Of a stretch of DNA of 64,000 nucleotides, positions 41,936 through 50,857 are shown one piece after another. The notes beneath the pieces were generated by a model, which worked only from the letters and a program-made list of their open reading frames with translations, ran no database searches and was not told the origin of the DNA. The position numbers and the translations under genes were made by a program. Origin of the DNA: Citreicella sp. C3M06. Its GTDB lineage: Bacteria > Pseudomonadota > Alphaproteobacteria > Rhodobacterales > Rhodobacteraceae. Within the stretch, counting starts at the first letter, position 1; the number at the start of each line of letters is the position of its first letter. The stretch is taken from the NCBI RefSeq assembly GCF_018860705.1, contig NZ_JAHKQA010000093.1, forward strand, positions 1 to 64,000. The letters run 5' to 3'.

Positions 41936-42681
41936 CCGGCGAGCGCCCTCAGCGCGCGGGCACGGGCAGGCGGAATCGCTGCCACCTCGACCCCGGTGAA
42001 CACGTGCAGCGTGCCCATGGCACGATCGACGACCGCGTGATCGCTGACCCAGCCCCCCATCGACAGGTAAGTGCGCAGCAGGGGCGGCACCAACTTCAGC
42101 CCGTCGCGCGGCGCGGCGCAGGATTCGAACGCCACGGTTTCGGGTGCCTTGCGCCCGACCTGCCAGCGCTCTGGCGCGACATGCCCGGCAAGGTAGGACA
42201 AGGCCGGTGCAAGCGGCGTGGGGTCGGTGCCGTGAAAGCTTGCGCAGCCAAACAGCATCCCTGCCCCGCCCCGATCCACCAGCGCGGTGATCGCCGCCCA
42301 TGACAGGCGCAGGATATCCGGATCGCTCGCGCCGGGCCGGATGCAGAATCGCCCAAGTTCAAGCAGCGGCGCGTCGAACGCCGCCAGCCGCCCAAGGTCG
42401 TAATATTGCGCCGAATAGCTGCGCCCGATCTCGGCGCCGCGCGTCAGCCACAGATAGCGGAAACAGGCCAGCGGTGCGCCGCCAGTGCTGGCCTCGACCA
42501 GCACATGCCGGCAGACCGGGTCCATCGGGTCGATATCGGCGCCGCCGCCATGAAAGGCGATCCCCCGCAGCGCCTGCGCCGCGGCCAGATCCGCCGCGCC
42601 CTGCGCGTGGCGCACCCGCAACCGCCCCCGTTGCAACAGCGTCGCGCCCTCGGCGGTATCGCCATGCAGGGGGGGCGACAT
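41932..42681 (-). CDS. olsB: Ornithine lipid acyltransferase-like, OlsB type GNAT
   Basis: The 249-aa protein belongs to the GNAT acyl-ACP acyltransferases with OlsB. N-terminal LRVRHAQGAADLAAAQALRG and YDLGRLAAFDAPLLELGRFC carry the family acyl-ACP pattern, with ELGRFCIRP in the active region, GMLFGCASFHGTDP and PPLLRTYLSMGGWVSDHAVVDRAM for the substrate cleft. OlsB transfers a 3-hydroxy-acyl chain to ornithine as the first step of ornithine lipid synthesis; OlsA is not adjacent. The gene converges with the gene before it. Confidence 0.78.
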   Translation of the reverse strand: MSPPLHGDTAEGATLLQRGRLRVRHAQGAADLAAAQALRGIAFHGGGADIDPMDPVCRHVLVEASTGGAPLACFRYLWLTRGAEIGRSYSAQYYDLGRLAAFDAPLLELGRFCIRPGASDPDILRLSWAAITALVDRGGAGMLFGCASFHGTDPTPLAPALSYLAGHVAPERWQVGRKAPETVAFESCAAPRDGLKLVPPLLRTYLSMGGWVSDHAVVDRAMGTLHVFTGVEVAAIPPARARALRALAG

Positions 42682-42692
42682 GCCGGGCCGCC

Positions 42693-43151
42693 CTAGAGCC
42701 CGTCGCTCGTCAGCCCGCCAAGATTCAGCCCGCCGATGTTGCCAAAGAGCTTGCGGATAAAGCTGACCTCGCCGTCCGACGTGCGGGTGATGCGCCGTGA
42801 CAGCGGCACCACATTGCCATCTTCCAGCCCGTAGCGGGTGATGTTTTCGACCACGCCCGCGCTATCGAAGGTCACCGCGACGACCTCGCGGTTGACCTCT
42901 TCGGGGGCCTTCCAGCCAAAGGTGCGGATCTCGGACGAGATGTAGTAAAAGCCACCCTCGTTCAGCACGCCCGACGTGGTGGGCACGCCGATGACCTCTT
43001 CGACCGTGGCGCGGGTGTCCACGCCGGGCACGATCTGTTGCAGATCCGCCTCCGCCGGAGCATAGCCATGACTGCTGTACTGCGCGGTGCAGGCTGCAAG
43101 GCTGAACGCGGCGGCGATGATCACCGTCGCCAATCTTCTGGTATTCGCCAT
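42693..43151 (-). CDS. bamE: Outer-membrane assembly lipoprotein BamE
   Basis: The 152-aa lipoprotein has a lipobox LAAC at residues 18-21 and the SmpA/BamE fold: LQQIVPGVDTRATVEEVIGVPTTS (strand-helix), YYISSEIRTFGWKAPEEV, and EVVAVTFDSAGVVENITRYGLEDG. BamE joins BamA and BamD in inserting beta-barrel proteins. An alphaproteobacterial C-terminal tail FIRKLFGNIGGLNLGG is added. It is divergent from the DUF177 gene. Confidence 0.9.
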   Translation of the reverse strand: MANTRRLATVIIAAAFSLAACTAQYSSHGYAPAEADLQQIVPGVDTRATVEEVIGVPTTSGVLNEGGFYYISSEIRTFGWKAPEEVNREVVAVTFDSAGVVENITRYGLEDGNVVPLSRRITRTSDGEVSFIRKLFGNIGGLNLGGLTSDGL

Positions 43152-43252
43152 GGACTGCGTCCTGCCCTCTGTCTATCTACTTGCCCCTTGCGGGGGTTCT
43201 ATCCCCGATTACATAACCGAGCCAAGCCGTTCAAGCAAAGGAAAGGCCGCCG

Positions 43253-43837
43253 ATGACCAGCACGACCCCCACGCCGATGCGGTTGCGCGTCGCAAGCCTG
43301 CGGACAGGCAGCCCGACCACCTTCGATCTGCGCCCTGACGAAACCGTGCGCAGCGCCGTTGCAGCCGAACTTGACCTGCTGTCGTTGCGCAAACTGCGCC
43401 TGTCTGGCGCGCTGATTCCCGAAGGCCGCGATGCCTGGCGGCTCGACGCGGTGCTGGGCGCCACGGTGACGCAGCCCTGTGTCGTGACGCTTGCCCCGGT
43501 GACCACCCGCATCGATGAGCCGGTGACGCGGATCTGGCGGCCCGAATCCGCGCTGTCCCATCCCGGCGAAGGTTCGGAGATCGAGATTTCGGACGAGGAC
43601 ATCGACCCGCTGCCCGACGTGATCGACCTGCGCGCCGTGCTGAGCGAGGCCCTGGCGCTGGCCTTGCCGCAATACCCCCATGCCGAGGGCGCAAGCCAAG
43701 TGGCCGAGGCGCTCGACGACGCCGCCGCCCCCGAGCCGGACGAGAAAAGACCGAATCCCTTTGCCGCCCTCGAAGGGCTGAAATCGAAGCTTGACCAAGA
43801 CCCAGAGGGCGGCGAAAGCGGCTCGGGCCCGGTCTGA
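43253..43837 (+). CDS. DUF177/YceD-family protein, upstream of rpmF
   Basis: The 194-aa product has the YceD pattern with LRKLRLSGALIPEGRDAWRLDAVLGATVTQPCVVTLAP, which carries the conserved V-T-Q-x-C, and an acidic EDIDPLPDVIDLRAVLSEALALALP. Proteins of this family are encoded next to rpmF and help 23S rRNA accumulation (YceD/Dnf177 in plants and E. coli). The C-terminal half is acidic. It is 159 bases ahead of rpmF. Confidence 0.82.
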   Translation: MTSTTPTPMRLRVASLRTGSPTTFDLRPDETVRSAVAAELDLLSLRKLRLSGALIPEGRDAWRLDAVLGATVTQPCVVTLAPVTTRIDEPVTRIWRPESALSHPGEGSEIEISDEDIDPLPDVIDLRAVLSEALALALPQYPHAEGASQVAEALDDAAAPEPDEKRPNPFAALEGLKSKLDQDPEGGESGSGPV

Positions 43838-43996
43838 GCCGCAATTCAGTCTTGCGTTTCGATGCGAAATCCCTATTTTCGCGCCTTCATCGGAATTCCG
43901 GGTTGCCACGGCCCCTGCCTTGAGATTATGAGGCCGGGCACGCCCGAACGGAACCGGGCAAATCCTTTGCCCCCTAGAACGCGAAAAGGTTGAGAC

Positions 43997-44203
43997 ATGG
44001 CCGTCCAACAGAACAAAGTATCCAAATCGCGCCGCAACAACCGTCGTGCACATGACGCTCTTGTCGCCGGCAACCCGAACGAGTGCACCAACTGCGGTGA
44101 GCTGAAGCGCCCGCACCATGTGTGCCCGTCCTGCGGTCACTATGCCGACCGTGAAGTCATCGCGTCCGCCGATGACATCGAGCTGGACGAAGACGCAGCC
44201 TGA
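43997..44203 (+). CDS. rpmF: 50S ribosomal protein L32
   Basis: The 68-aa protein has the basic L32 start ([20 protein letters not shown]) and a CTNCGE...CPSCGHY zinc-binding set (four Cys) near residues 34-51. The C-terminus is short and acidic ([11 protein letters not shown]). It lies between DUF177 and plsX, the standard order in many bacteria, where rpmF and the fatty-acid genes share transcripts. Confidence 0.97.
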   Translation: MAVQQNKVSKSRRNNRRAHDALVAGNPNECTNCGELKRPHHVCPSCGHYADREVIASADDIELDEDAA

Positions 44204-44226
44204 TAAAGATCCAGGGCTAGCGCCGC

Positions 44227-45348
44227 ATGACCTCCGTTTCGGACAAAAAGCAGGCTGCCGGGCCCTTGGTCCTCTCCATCGACGCCATGGGCGGCGACCG
44301 TGGGCCGGCAACCATCGTTGCCGGTCTCGCCTTGTTTGCAAAGCGCAACAAGCAGGCACGGTTCATCTTGCACGGCCCCGCGAGCGAGCTTGAAGCGCTC
44401 GTCGCGAAGCGTGGCCTGACAAAACGTGTCGAAATCCGCGATGCCTCTGGCGTCGTGTCGATGACCGACAAGCCAAGTTCGGTGATGCGCAACGGCCAGA
44501 ACACGTCGATGTGGTCGACGCTCGAAGCGGTGCGCGACGGCACGGCCGCCGTGGCCGTGTCTTGCGGCAACACCGGCGCGCTGATGCTGCTGTCGATGGT
44601 GCGCCTGCGCAAGCTGCCGGGCGTCAACCGCCCTGCCATTGCCGTGCTCTGGCCCTCACGCAATCCGCAGGGGTTCAACGTCATGCTCGACGTTGGCGCC
44701 GACATCCGCGCCGATGCGGACGATTTGCTGAAATACGCGCTGATGGGGGTGTCTTACGCCCGCAACGGCCTGTCTCTGGACAAGCCCCGCGTTGGCCTGC
44801 TGAATGTCGGCACCGAAGAACACAAGGGCCGCGCCGAGCTCAAGCAGGCGCATGAGATGATCTCGGCGCAGGCCGAGGCCAACGGCTTTGAATTCGTCGG
44901 TTTCGCCGAGGGCGGCGACATTTCCGGCAGCCGCTGTGACGTTATCGTGACCGACGGTTTCACCGGCAACATCGCGCTCAAGACCGGCGAGGGCACCGCC
45001 TCTCTGATCGGCCAGTTCCTGCGCGAGGCATTTGCCTATTCGCCCCTCTCCCGCGTCGCGGCGCTTCTGGCGCTGACCTCGCTCAAGCGGCTTCAGGTGC
45101 GAATCGATCCGCGCCGCAAGAACGGCGGCGTTTTTCTGGGGCTCAACGGCACAGTGGTGAAAAGCCATGGCGCTGCCGATGCGACAGGTGTGGCGGCGGC
45201 AGTAGAACTGGCGTACGATCTGGCGCAATCGGGCTTTGGCGACAGGCTGGCAGCCCGCATCGCCTCTGCCGCGAGCACTGCCGAAACGGCCGCAGCAGCA
45301 GATTCTGCCGCGCAGCTGACTGACAAGAAAGACGGTACGAATTCATGA
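44227..45348 (+). CDS. plsX: Phosphate acyltransferase PlsX
   Basis: The 373-aa enzyme makes acyl phosphate from acyl-ACP for phospholipid synthesis. Signature motifs LSIDAMGGDRGPATIVAG, SCGNTGALMLLSM, VLWPSRNPQGFNVMLDVGAD, and DVIVTDGFTGNIALKTGEG are present. It is 23 bases after rpmF and its stop overlaps fabH by four bases. A C-terminal Ala-rich extension (residues about 345-373) is not part of the core. Confidence 0.97.
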   Translation: MTSVSDKKQAAGPLVLSIDAMGGDRGPATIVAGLALFAKRNKQARFILHGPASELEALVAKRGLTKRVEIRDASGVVSMTDKPSSVMRNGQNTSMWSTLEAVRDGTAAVAVSCGNTGALMLLSMVRLRKLPGVNRPAIAVLWPSRNPQGFNVMLDVGADIRADADDLLKYALMGVSYARNGLSLDKPRVGLLNVGTEEHKGRAELKQAHEMISAQAEANGFEFVGFAEGGDISGSRCDVIVTDGFTGNIALKTGEGTASLIGQFLREAFAYSPLSRVAALLALTSLKRLQVRIDPRRKNGGVFLGLNGTVVKSHGAADATGVAAAVELAYDLAQSGFGDRLAARIASAASTAETAAAADSAAQLTDKKDGTNS

Positions 45349-46316
45349 CGATACGTGCGCAGGTGGCGGGGATCGGGCACTATCTGCCGAAACGTGTTGT
45401 TCCCAATTCGGAACTGGAACAATCGCTCGATACCTCGGATGAGTGGATTCGCACCCGGTCCGGGATCGAACGCCGCCACATTGTCGCCGAAGGCGAGACG
45501 ACCTCGGAAATCGCCGCCCATGCCGCGCGCAATGCGCTGGCCGATGCCGGGCTGACGGCAGGCGATCTGGACGCGCTCATCGTCGCAACATCGACCCCCG
45601 ATCTGACCTTCCCCTCCGCCGCGACCATGGTTCAGGCGCGCATCGGCATGGAAACCGGCTTTGCCTTCGACGTGCAGGCGGTCTGCGCCGGGTTTGTCTA
45701 TGCGCTGGCCAATGCCAATGCGCTGATCGCGTCGGGCACCGCGCGCCGGGTGATGATCATCGGGGCCGAGACCTTTTCGCGCATCATCGACTGGAGCGAT
45801 CGCAGCACCGCGGTGCTGTTCGGCGACGGCGCCGGCGCGCTGATCCTCGAGGCGAGCGATGGCGAGGGCACCCCGCAGGACCGGGGCGTGCTGTCGGTCG
45901 ATCTCAATTCGGATGGCCGGTTCCGCGATCTTCTTTACGTCGATGGCGGCGTGTCGACCAATTCCATCGGATACCTGCGGATGGAGGGCAAGGAAGTCTT
46001 CCGCCACGCGGTCGCCAAACTGGCGGCCTCGGCAGAATCCGCGATGGAAAAGGCGGGCGTCACCGCCGCCGAAGTCGACTGGGTCGTGCCGCATCAGGCC
46101 AACATCCGCATCATTCAGGGCACCGCCAAGAAACTTGGCCTGCCGATGGAAAAAGTGGTGGTCACCGTGCAGGATCACGGCAACACCTCGGCGGCCTCCA
46201 TCCCGCTTGCCCTGTCGGTCGGCGTGCAGAACGGCCAGATCAAGAAGGGCGACCTTCTCGTCACCGAAGCCATTGGCGGCGGGCTTGCATGGGGCGCAGT
46301 GGTCATCCGCTGGTAG
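45345..46316 (+). CDS. fabH: 3-oxoacyl-ACP synthase III
   Basis: The 323-aa enzyme initiates fatty-acid synthesis by condensing acetyl-CoA with malonyl-ACP. The catalytic Cys lies in VQAVCAGFVYALANAN, His in PHQANIRI, Asn in GNTSAASIPLAL. The N-terminus VAGIGHYLPKRVVPNSELEQ and DEWIRTRSGIERRH are typical. It is coupled to plsX by a four-base overlap. Confidence 0.97.
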   Translation: MTIRAQVAGIGHYLPKRVVPNSELEQSLDTSDEWIRTRSGIERRHIVAEGETTSEIAAHAARNALADAGLTAGDLDALIVATSTPDLTFPSAATMVQARIGMETGFAFDVQAVCAGFVYALANANALIASGTARRVMIIGAETFSRIIDWSDRSTAVLFGDGAGALILEASDGEGTPQDRGVLSVDLNSDGRFRDLLYVDGGVSTNSIGYLRMEGKEVFRHAVAKLAASAESAMEKAGVTAAEVDWVVPHQANIRIIQGTAKKLGLPMEKVVVTVQDHGNTSAASIPLALSVGVQNGQIKKGDLLVTEAIGGGLAWGAVVIRW

Positions 46317-46420
46317 AACACTTCGGTTTTTCCGGGTGCCGCAGGCCTTAAGTAAGCCACTGTCATTGACTTGGAAATTTTCCCACGCCTATGCTGCGTG
46401 TAACTCCGGGAGGATTTTTT

Positions 46421-46723
46421 ATGAGTGAAAAGACCCTGACACGTATGGATCTGAGTGAAGCGGTGTTCCGTGAGGTTGGATTGTCGCGCAATGAAAGCGC
46501 TGAATTGGTCGAAGCTGTGCTTCAACAAATGTCCGACGCTCTGGTGAGCGGCGAGCAGGTCAAGATTTCGTCCTTTGGCACTTTTTCGGTGCGCGAAAAG
46601 GCGGCGCGAGTCGGGCGCAACCCGAAAACCGGCGAAGAAGTGCCGATCCAGCCGCGCCGGGTGCTGACCTTCCGCCCTTCGCATCTGATGAAGGACCGCG
46701 TGGCCTCGGGCAACAAGGGCTGA
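46421..46723 (+). CDS. ihfA: Integration host factor alpha subunit
   Basis: The 100-aa DNA-bending protein has the HU/IHF fold: [40 protein letters not shown], and the beta-arm [20 protein letters not shown] with Pro at the intercalating position (IQPRR). It starts at ATG 46421 behind GGGAGGA. The subunit acts in site-specific recombination (including phage integration) and transcription. It is followed by the MerR gene in a conserved order. Confidence 0.95.
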   Translation: MSEKTLTRMDLSEAVFREVGLSRNESAELVEAVLQQMSDALVSGEQVKISSFGTFSVREKAARVGRNPKTGEEVPIQPRRVLTFRPSHLMKDRVASGNKG

Positions 46724-46761
46724 TCCGCCCGCCCCGTGCGCAGCATTAAGGACCAGAAGAC

Positions 46762-48000
46762 ATGAACAAGTCCCGCGACGCTTTCCGCACCATCTCCGAG
46801 GTTGCGGAGTTGCTGGACACTCCTGCGCATGTGCTGCGCTTCTGGGAAAGCAAGTTCACCCAGGTGAAGCCGGTCAAGCGGGCCGGCGGGCGGCGCTATT
46901 ACCGCCCCGGCGACATTGCGCTGATCGGCGGCATCCGCAAGCTGCTGCACGAGGATGGGCTGACCATCAAGGGCGTACAGAAGGTGCTCCGCGAACAGGG
47001 CGTCAAGCATGTGTCGACCCTTGTTCCGTTGCCGATCGACGATGCGGATTACGTCGAGGATGCGCCCTATACCGAAGTTCTCGCCGAAACAGCGATGGTT
47101 CTGCCCTTCGCTCCTGTCGATGACGAGTCGGCAAAGGCCTCGCACGGCGATGACCAGACCGCGATGCCCTCGCCCGGATCAGCCCCGTCAGATCTGCCCG
47201 ATTTCGTGACGCAATCGCTTGAGGACCGGGCCAACGACGATACCGTGGTCGAGTCGAAACCGCCCGAGGACAGCGCAGAGCCGCCAGAGATGGTGCGCGG
47301 CCAGCCGGACATCGCGCCAGAGCCGCAGGGCAGTGCTGAAATGCCGGGCGAGGCCGAAGCCGCGCTGGCTGACCTTGCCGAAGACGACAGCACCAAAGCC
47401 CCCCCTACCTCGCGCCCTCCCGAGCCTGAAGCGCTTGATGAGCAGGACATCGGCCCAGAGGCCGCTTGCGAAGACGACACGCCGCAAGCGCCGGATTCGG
47501 ACTCGAAGACCATGCCCGAAGCCCCCGGCGACGAGCACGAGGCAGAAACCGCCACGGAAACGTCGGTTGCCGAGCCCGATGCCCTTGAACAGCCGATCAA
47601 CGATGGCCCGGACCTCTCTGAAGAGGACGATGCGGCCACAGGTGACACCGATGGCATCGAAGATGCGCCAGACACGTTCTGCGATGCGCAGGAGGCACAA
47701 TCAGAGGCGTCTGATGCAGGCCCCGCGCCCCTCCATGACGCGCCCCTTGATGACGCCCCGCTGACGGCCACCGTTGAGCTTGCCGAGCCCGTCGAAGACA
47801 GCCCGGCCGACTCACATACGCCCTCCCCGATCATTCCACCAATCCCAACACTGGAAGACGTCGCGCCTGCTGCGCCCGGCCTGCTGGCGCATCTTGCCGG
47901 GATTGACCGGCTGTCGCCCGAACAAAGCGCCCGGATCGCACCGCAGCTTGCAGCGCTGCGCGCCCTGCTGGACGCGCCGGATCAGGGCCCGCGCAAATGA
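46762..48000 (+). CDS. MerR-family regulator with long acidic C-terminal tail
   Basis: The 412-aa protein has an N-terminal MerR HTH (residues 5-75; [58 protein letters not shown]) and then about 300 residues of low-complexity sequence rich in Glu, Asp, Ala and Pro with few Lys. A short Leu-rich helix ends it ([15 protein letters not shown] onward). Relatives in Rhodobacterales follow ihfA, but tail length varies. No ligand-binding domain is evident, so the tail may be a disordered interaction region. Confidence 0.85.
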   Translation: MNKSRDAFRTISEVAELLDTPAHVLRFWESKFTQVKPVKRAGGRRYYRPGDIALIGGIRKLLHEDGLTIKGVQKVLREQGVKHVSTLVPLPIDDADYVEDAPYTEVLAETAMVLPFAPVDDESAKASHGDDQTAMPSPGSAPSDLPDFVTQSLEDRANDDTVVESKPPEDSAEPPEMVRGQPDIAPEPQGSAEMPGEAEAALADLAEDDSTKAPPTSRPPEPEALDEQDIGPEAACEDDTPQAPDSDSKTMPEAPGDEHEAETATETSVAEPDALEQPINDGPDLSEEDDAATGDTDGIEDAPDTFCDAQEAQSEASDAGPAPLHDAPLDDAPLTATVELAEPVEDSPADSHTPSPIIPPIPTLEDVAPAAPGLLAHLAGIDRLSPEQSARIAPQLAALRALLDAPDQGPRK

Positions 48001-48076
48001 TCCGGCTCCACAGCGAAAAACCTTGCGATCGGGGGTTGCCCCCGCTGGGAAAACCAGTATGAAACGGCGCACAAGT

Positions 48077-48153
48077 CGGGCTATAGCGCAGCCTGGTAGC
48101 GCGTCCGTCTGGGGGACGGAAGGTCGCAGGTTCGAGTCCTGCTAGCCCGACCA
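48077..48153 (+). tRNA. tRNA-Pro (anticodon GGG)
   Basis: The 77-base sequence folds as a cloverleaf: acceptor CGGGCTA pairs with TAGCCCG, D-arm GCGC-AGCCTGGTA-GCGC, anticodon stem TCCGT/ACGGA with loop CTGGGGG giving anticodon GGG, T-arm GCAGG-TTCGAGT-CCTGC, and ends with encoded ACCA. It reads CCC codons. Confidence 0.97.
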
Positions 48154-48177
48154 AATACGTCTAAGCGACTTGTACGA

Positions 48178-48201
48178 ACGCCCGGTGCTTGCACCGGGCG
48201 T
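48178..48201 (+). terminator. Intrinsic terminator after tRNA-Pro
   Basis: ACGCCCGGTGC (48178-48188) pairs with GCACCGGGCGT (48191-48201) around a TT loop. T-rich sequence follows. It lies 24 bases after the tRNA and before dcd. Confidence 0.8.
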
Positions 48202-48272
48202 TGTGCTTTGTTTTCGCCAGTTTTCATTTCAGCCAACCCTTGCTAAGCACGGCCGAACCACAGGAGACGGGC

Positions 48273-49349
48273 ATGACAGGCGTTCTGGCCAGCCAGCAGA
48301 TCGAAGAGCTTATCGCCGCCGGACAGATCCGGTGCGCTGCCCCCCCTGTTGCCGGGCAGATCCAGCCCGCGAGCCTCGACTTGCGGCTGGGGACCGAGGC
48401 AATCCGCGTGCGGGCCTCGTTCCTTGCCGGTGCCGGGCGCCGCGTGGCGGACCGGGTAGAGGAATTCGAAATGCACCGGGTCGACCTCACGCAGGGCGCC
48501 GTGCTTGAAAAGGGCTGCGTCTACGTGGTTCCGCTGATGGAATCGCTGGCGCTGCCGCAAGGCATGACCGCCGTCGCCAATGCCAAGAGCTCGACCGGGC
48601 GGCTCGATCTGCTGACCCGCACCATCACCGATGGCGGCACCGAATTCGACCGGGTGGCGGTCGGCTACTCCGGCCCGCTCTACGCCGAGATCTGCCCGCG
48701 CAGCTTTTCGGTTCTGGCGCGCACCGGGATGCGGCTGAACCAGATCCGCTTTCGCCAAGGCCAGTCGGTGCTGAGCGATCCCGAACTCGTGGCCCTGCAC
48801 GAGGCCGAAACGCTGGTCACGGGTGGCCCGGCGGTGATCGATCACGGGCTGGGATTTTCGGTCGATCTGCGCCCGAGCGACGGCGGCCTTGTAGGCTGGC
48901 GGGCCAAGCCGCACACCGGCGTGATCGACCTTGACCGCATCAACCATTACGACCCCGCCGAGTTCTGGGACCCGCTGCAATCGGCCAAGGGGCAGCTGAT
49001 CCTTGACCCGGATGCGTTCTACATTCTTGTCAGCCGCGAGGCGGTGCATATTCCCCCGGCCTATGCCGCCGAGATGGCCCCCTACCTTGCGATGGTCGGC
49101 GAGTTTCGGGTGCATTACGCTGGCTTTTTCGACCCCGGCTTCGGCCATGCCGGGGCGGGTGGGACCGGCTCGCGCGGGGTGCTCGAGGTGCGCTGCCACG
49201 AAGCCCCCTTTGTGCTGGAACATGGGCAGGTCGTCGGGCGGCTGGTCTATGAGCGCATGGATACGCTTCCAACCCAGCTTTATGGCGCCGGGATCGCATC
49301 GAACTATCAGGGTCAGGGTCTAAAGCTGTCAAAGCACTTTCGCAGCTGA
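48273..49349 (+). CDS. dcd: dCTP deaminase, long (double-domain) form
   Basis: The 358-aa protein converts dCTP to dUTP, supplying dTTP. The N-terminal half has the dCTP-deaminase pattern IQPASLDLRLG (residues about 29-39), SSTGRLDLLTRTITDGGTEF, and YAEICPRSFSVLARTGMRLNQ. The C-terminal half repeats the dUTPase-like fold (HYAGFFDPGFGHAGAGG, EVRCHEAPFVLEHGQVVGRL). Normal Dcd is about 190 aa; this longer version is common in alphaproteobacteria. ATG 48273 follows AGGAGACGG. It stands downstream of tRNA-Pro with its own start. Confidence 0.88.
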   Translation: MTGVLASQQIEELIAAGQIRCAAPPVAGQIQPASLDLRLGTEAIRVRASFLAGAGRRVADRVEEFEMHRVDLTQGAVLEKGCVYVVPLMESLALPQGMTAVANAKSSTGRLDLLTRTITDGGTEFDRVAVGYSGPLYAEICPRSFSVLARTGMRLNQIRFRQGQSVLSDPELVALHEAETLVTGGPAVIDHGLGFSVDLRPSDGGLVGWRAKPHTGVIDLDRINHYDPAEFWDPLQSAKGQLILDPDAFYILVSREAVHIPPAYAAEMAPYLAMVGEFRVHYAGFFDPGFGHAGAGGTGSRGVLEVRCHEAPFVLEHGQVVGRLVYERMDTLPTQLYGAGIASNYQGQGLKLSKHFRS

Positions 49350-49403
49350 CGACTGCTCTGCCGGGCCGTAGACGGGATGCCGCTACTGACCCGGCCTCGA
49401 TGC

Positions 49404-50063
49404 TCAGTCCTCGAACAGCTCGGTCTGCCCCGGAGCCTCGTCTTCCGCTGCATCGTCTTCCGGTGCATCGTCCTTGGCGCTGCTAGCGTCCAGTATCCCC
49501 AGCGCCGGGCGACTTTCCAGCAGCCCCGCAGCGCGCAACTCCTGCACGCCCGGCAAGTCTCGCGCGGTTTCAAGGCCGAAGTGATCCAGAAAATCCTGCG
49601 TCACCACGAAGGTCACTGGCCGCCCCGGCGTCATCTTGCGACGGCCAAACCGGATCCATTCCATCTCGAGCAACTGGTCCACGGTGCCACGTGACACCGA
49701 CACGCCGCGGATCTCTTCGATCTCGGCGCGGGTGATGGGCTGATGATAAGCGATGATCGCCAGCGTCTCGATGGCGGCGCGCGACAGCTTGCGGGTCTCG
49801 ATGGTTTCCTTCTGCATCAGCCAGCCAAGATCGGGCGCGGTGCGCATCGCCCAGGCATCGCCGATGCGCACGATTCGCACGCCGCGCCCCTCATAGCGGG
49901 CACGCAGATGCACCAGCGCCTCGGCCGGATCGCAGCCATGCGGCAGGCGCTGCTCCAGCTCGCGCACGGTGATCGGCTCGGCGGTGGCAAACAGCACCGC
50001 CTCGACCATGCGTTCCTGATCTTCCATGGGCGGCGCCTCGAAAAGGCTGTCGTTGTCGCTCAT
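49404..50063 (-). CDS. scpB: Segregation and condensation protein B
   Basis: The 219-aa product is ScpB, a winged-helix partner of ScpA and SMC in the bacterial condensin. MVEAVLFATAEPITVRELEQR, FVVTQDFLDHFGLETARDLPG and the WH motif LAIIAYHQPITRAEIEEIRG are present. An acidic tail (residues about 190-219, DDAPEDDAAEDEAPG) is added. Its start overlaps the scpA stop by four bases. Confidence 0.94.
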   Translation of the reverse strand: MSDNDSLFEAPPMEDQERMVEAVLFATAEPITVRELEQRLPHGCDPAEALVHLRARYEGRGVRIVRIGDAWAMRTAPDLGWLMQKETIETRKLSRAAIETLAIIAYHQPITRAEIEEIRGVSVSRGTVDQLLEMEWIRFGRRKMTPGRPVTFVVTQDFLDHFGLETARDLPGVQELRAAGLLESRPALGILDASSAKDDAPEDDAAEDEAPGQTELFED

Positions 50064-50857
50064 TCCCGTCCATCCAGTTTGCGCAGCTGTATCGGCGCGA
50101 AGGTTTCCGATTGTCGGATCTCGGCTTGGCCTTCCTTGACCAGTTCAAGCGAGGCCGCAAAGGTCGCCGCCGTGGCCGAGCGCCATTTCACCGGATCGTC
50201 GTCCCAGCCATCGGGCAGCCACGAGGCGATGTCTGTCCAGTGACCGGCAAAGCCGAGCAGCCCGCGCATCCGGCCAAGCGCTTCTTCCATGGTGTAGACG
50301 CTGTCGCGATCCATCACGAAGGGGCGGAATTCATCCTTGGTGCGCAGCCGCGCGTAGCCCTGCATCAGGTCGAGCAGCGTCGCGCTGTAGCGCACCTTGC
50401 GCACCCGCTCGACGGTCTGGATCTCGCCGCGCGCAAAGAAATCGCGGCCCAGCCGGTCGCGCCCCATCAGCCGCGCAGCGACGTCGCGCATCGCTTGCAG
50501 GCGTTCGAGCTGAAAGGCCAGATGCGCGGCAAGTTCCTCGCCCGAGGGGCCGTCTTCGGTGGGATCGGGGGGCAGCAGCAGCCGCGATTTCAGATAGGCC
50601 AGCCATGCCGCCATCACGAGGTAATCGGCGGCCAGTTCGATGCGCAGCGCCTTGGCTTTCTCGACAAAGCCCAGATACTGGCGCGCCAGATCCAGCACCG
50701 AGATCTTGCGCAGATCGACCTTTTGCGAACGCGACAGCGACAGCAGCAGGTCGAGCGGCCCTTCGAAGCCATCGACGTCGACGATCAGCGCCTCGGCGGC
50801 AAGCCGGTCAGCGACGCTGAGCGTCTGGTCCAGAGGATCGAGATCATCTTCTTCCAT
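50060..50857 (-). CDS. scpA: Segregation and condensation protein A
   Basis: The 265-aa kleisin has the N-terminal FEGPLDLLLSLSRSQKVDLRKI motif (residues about 28-49), a Leu-rich EIAADYLVMAAWLAYLKSRLLLP-type segment, and a C-terminal winged helix that ends in RKLDG. It binds SMC heads and ScpB. The start shares a base with the nagZ stop, and its stop overlaps scpB, forming nagZ-scpA-scpB. Confidence 0.94.
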   Translation of the reverse strand: MEEDDLDPLDQTLSVADRLAAEALIVDVDGFEGPLDLLLSLSRSQKVDLRKISVLDLARQYLGFVEKAKALRIELAADYLVMAAWLAYLKSRLLLPPDPTEDGPSGEELAAHLAFQLERLQAMRDVAARLMGRDRLGRDFFARGEIQTVERVRKVRYSATLLDLMQGYARLRTKDEFRPFVMDRDSVYTMEEALGRMRGLLGFAGHWTDIASWLPDGWDDDPVKWRSATAATFAASLELVKEGQAEIRQSETFAPIQLRKLDGRE

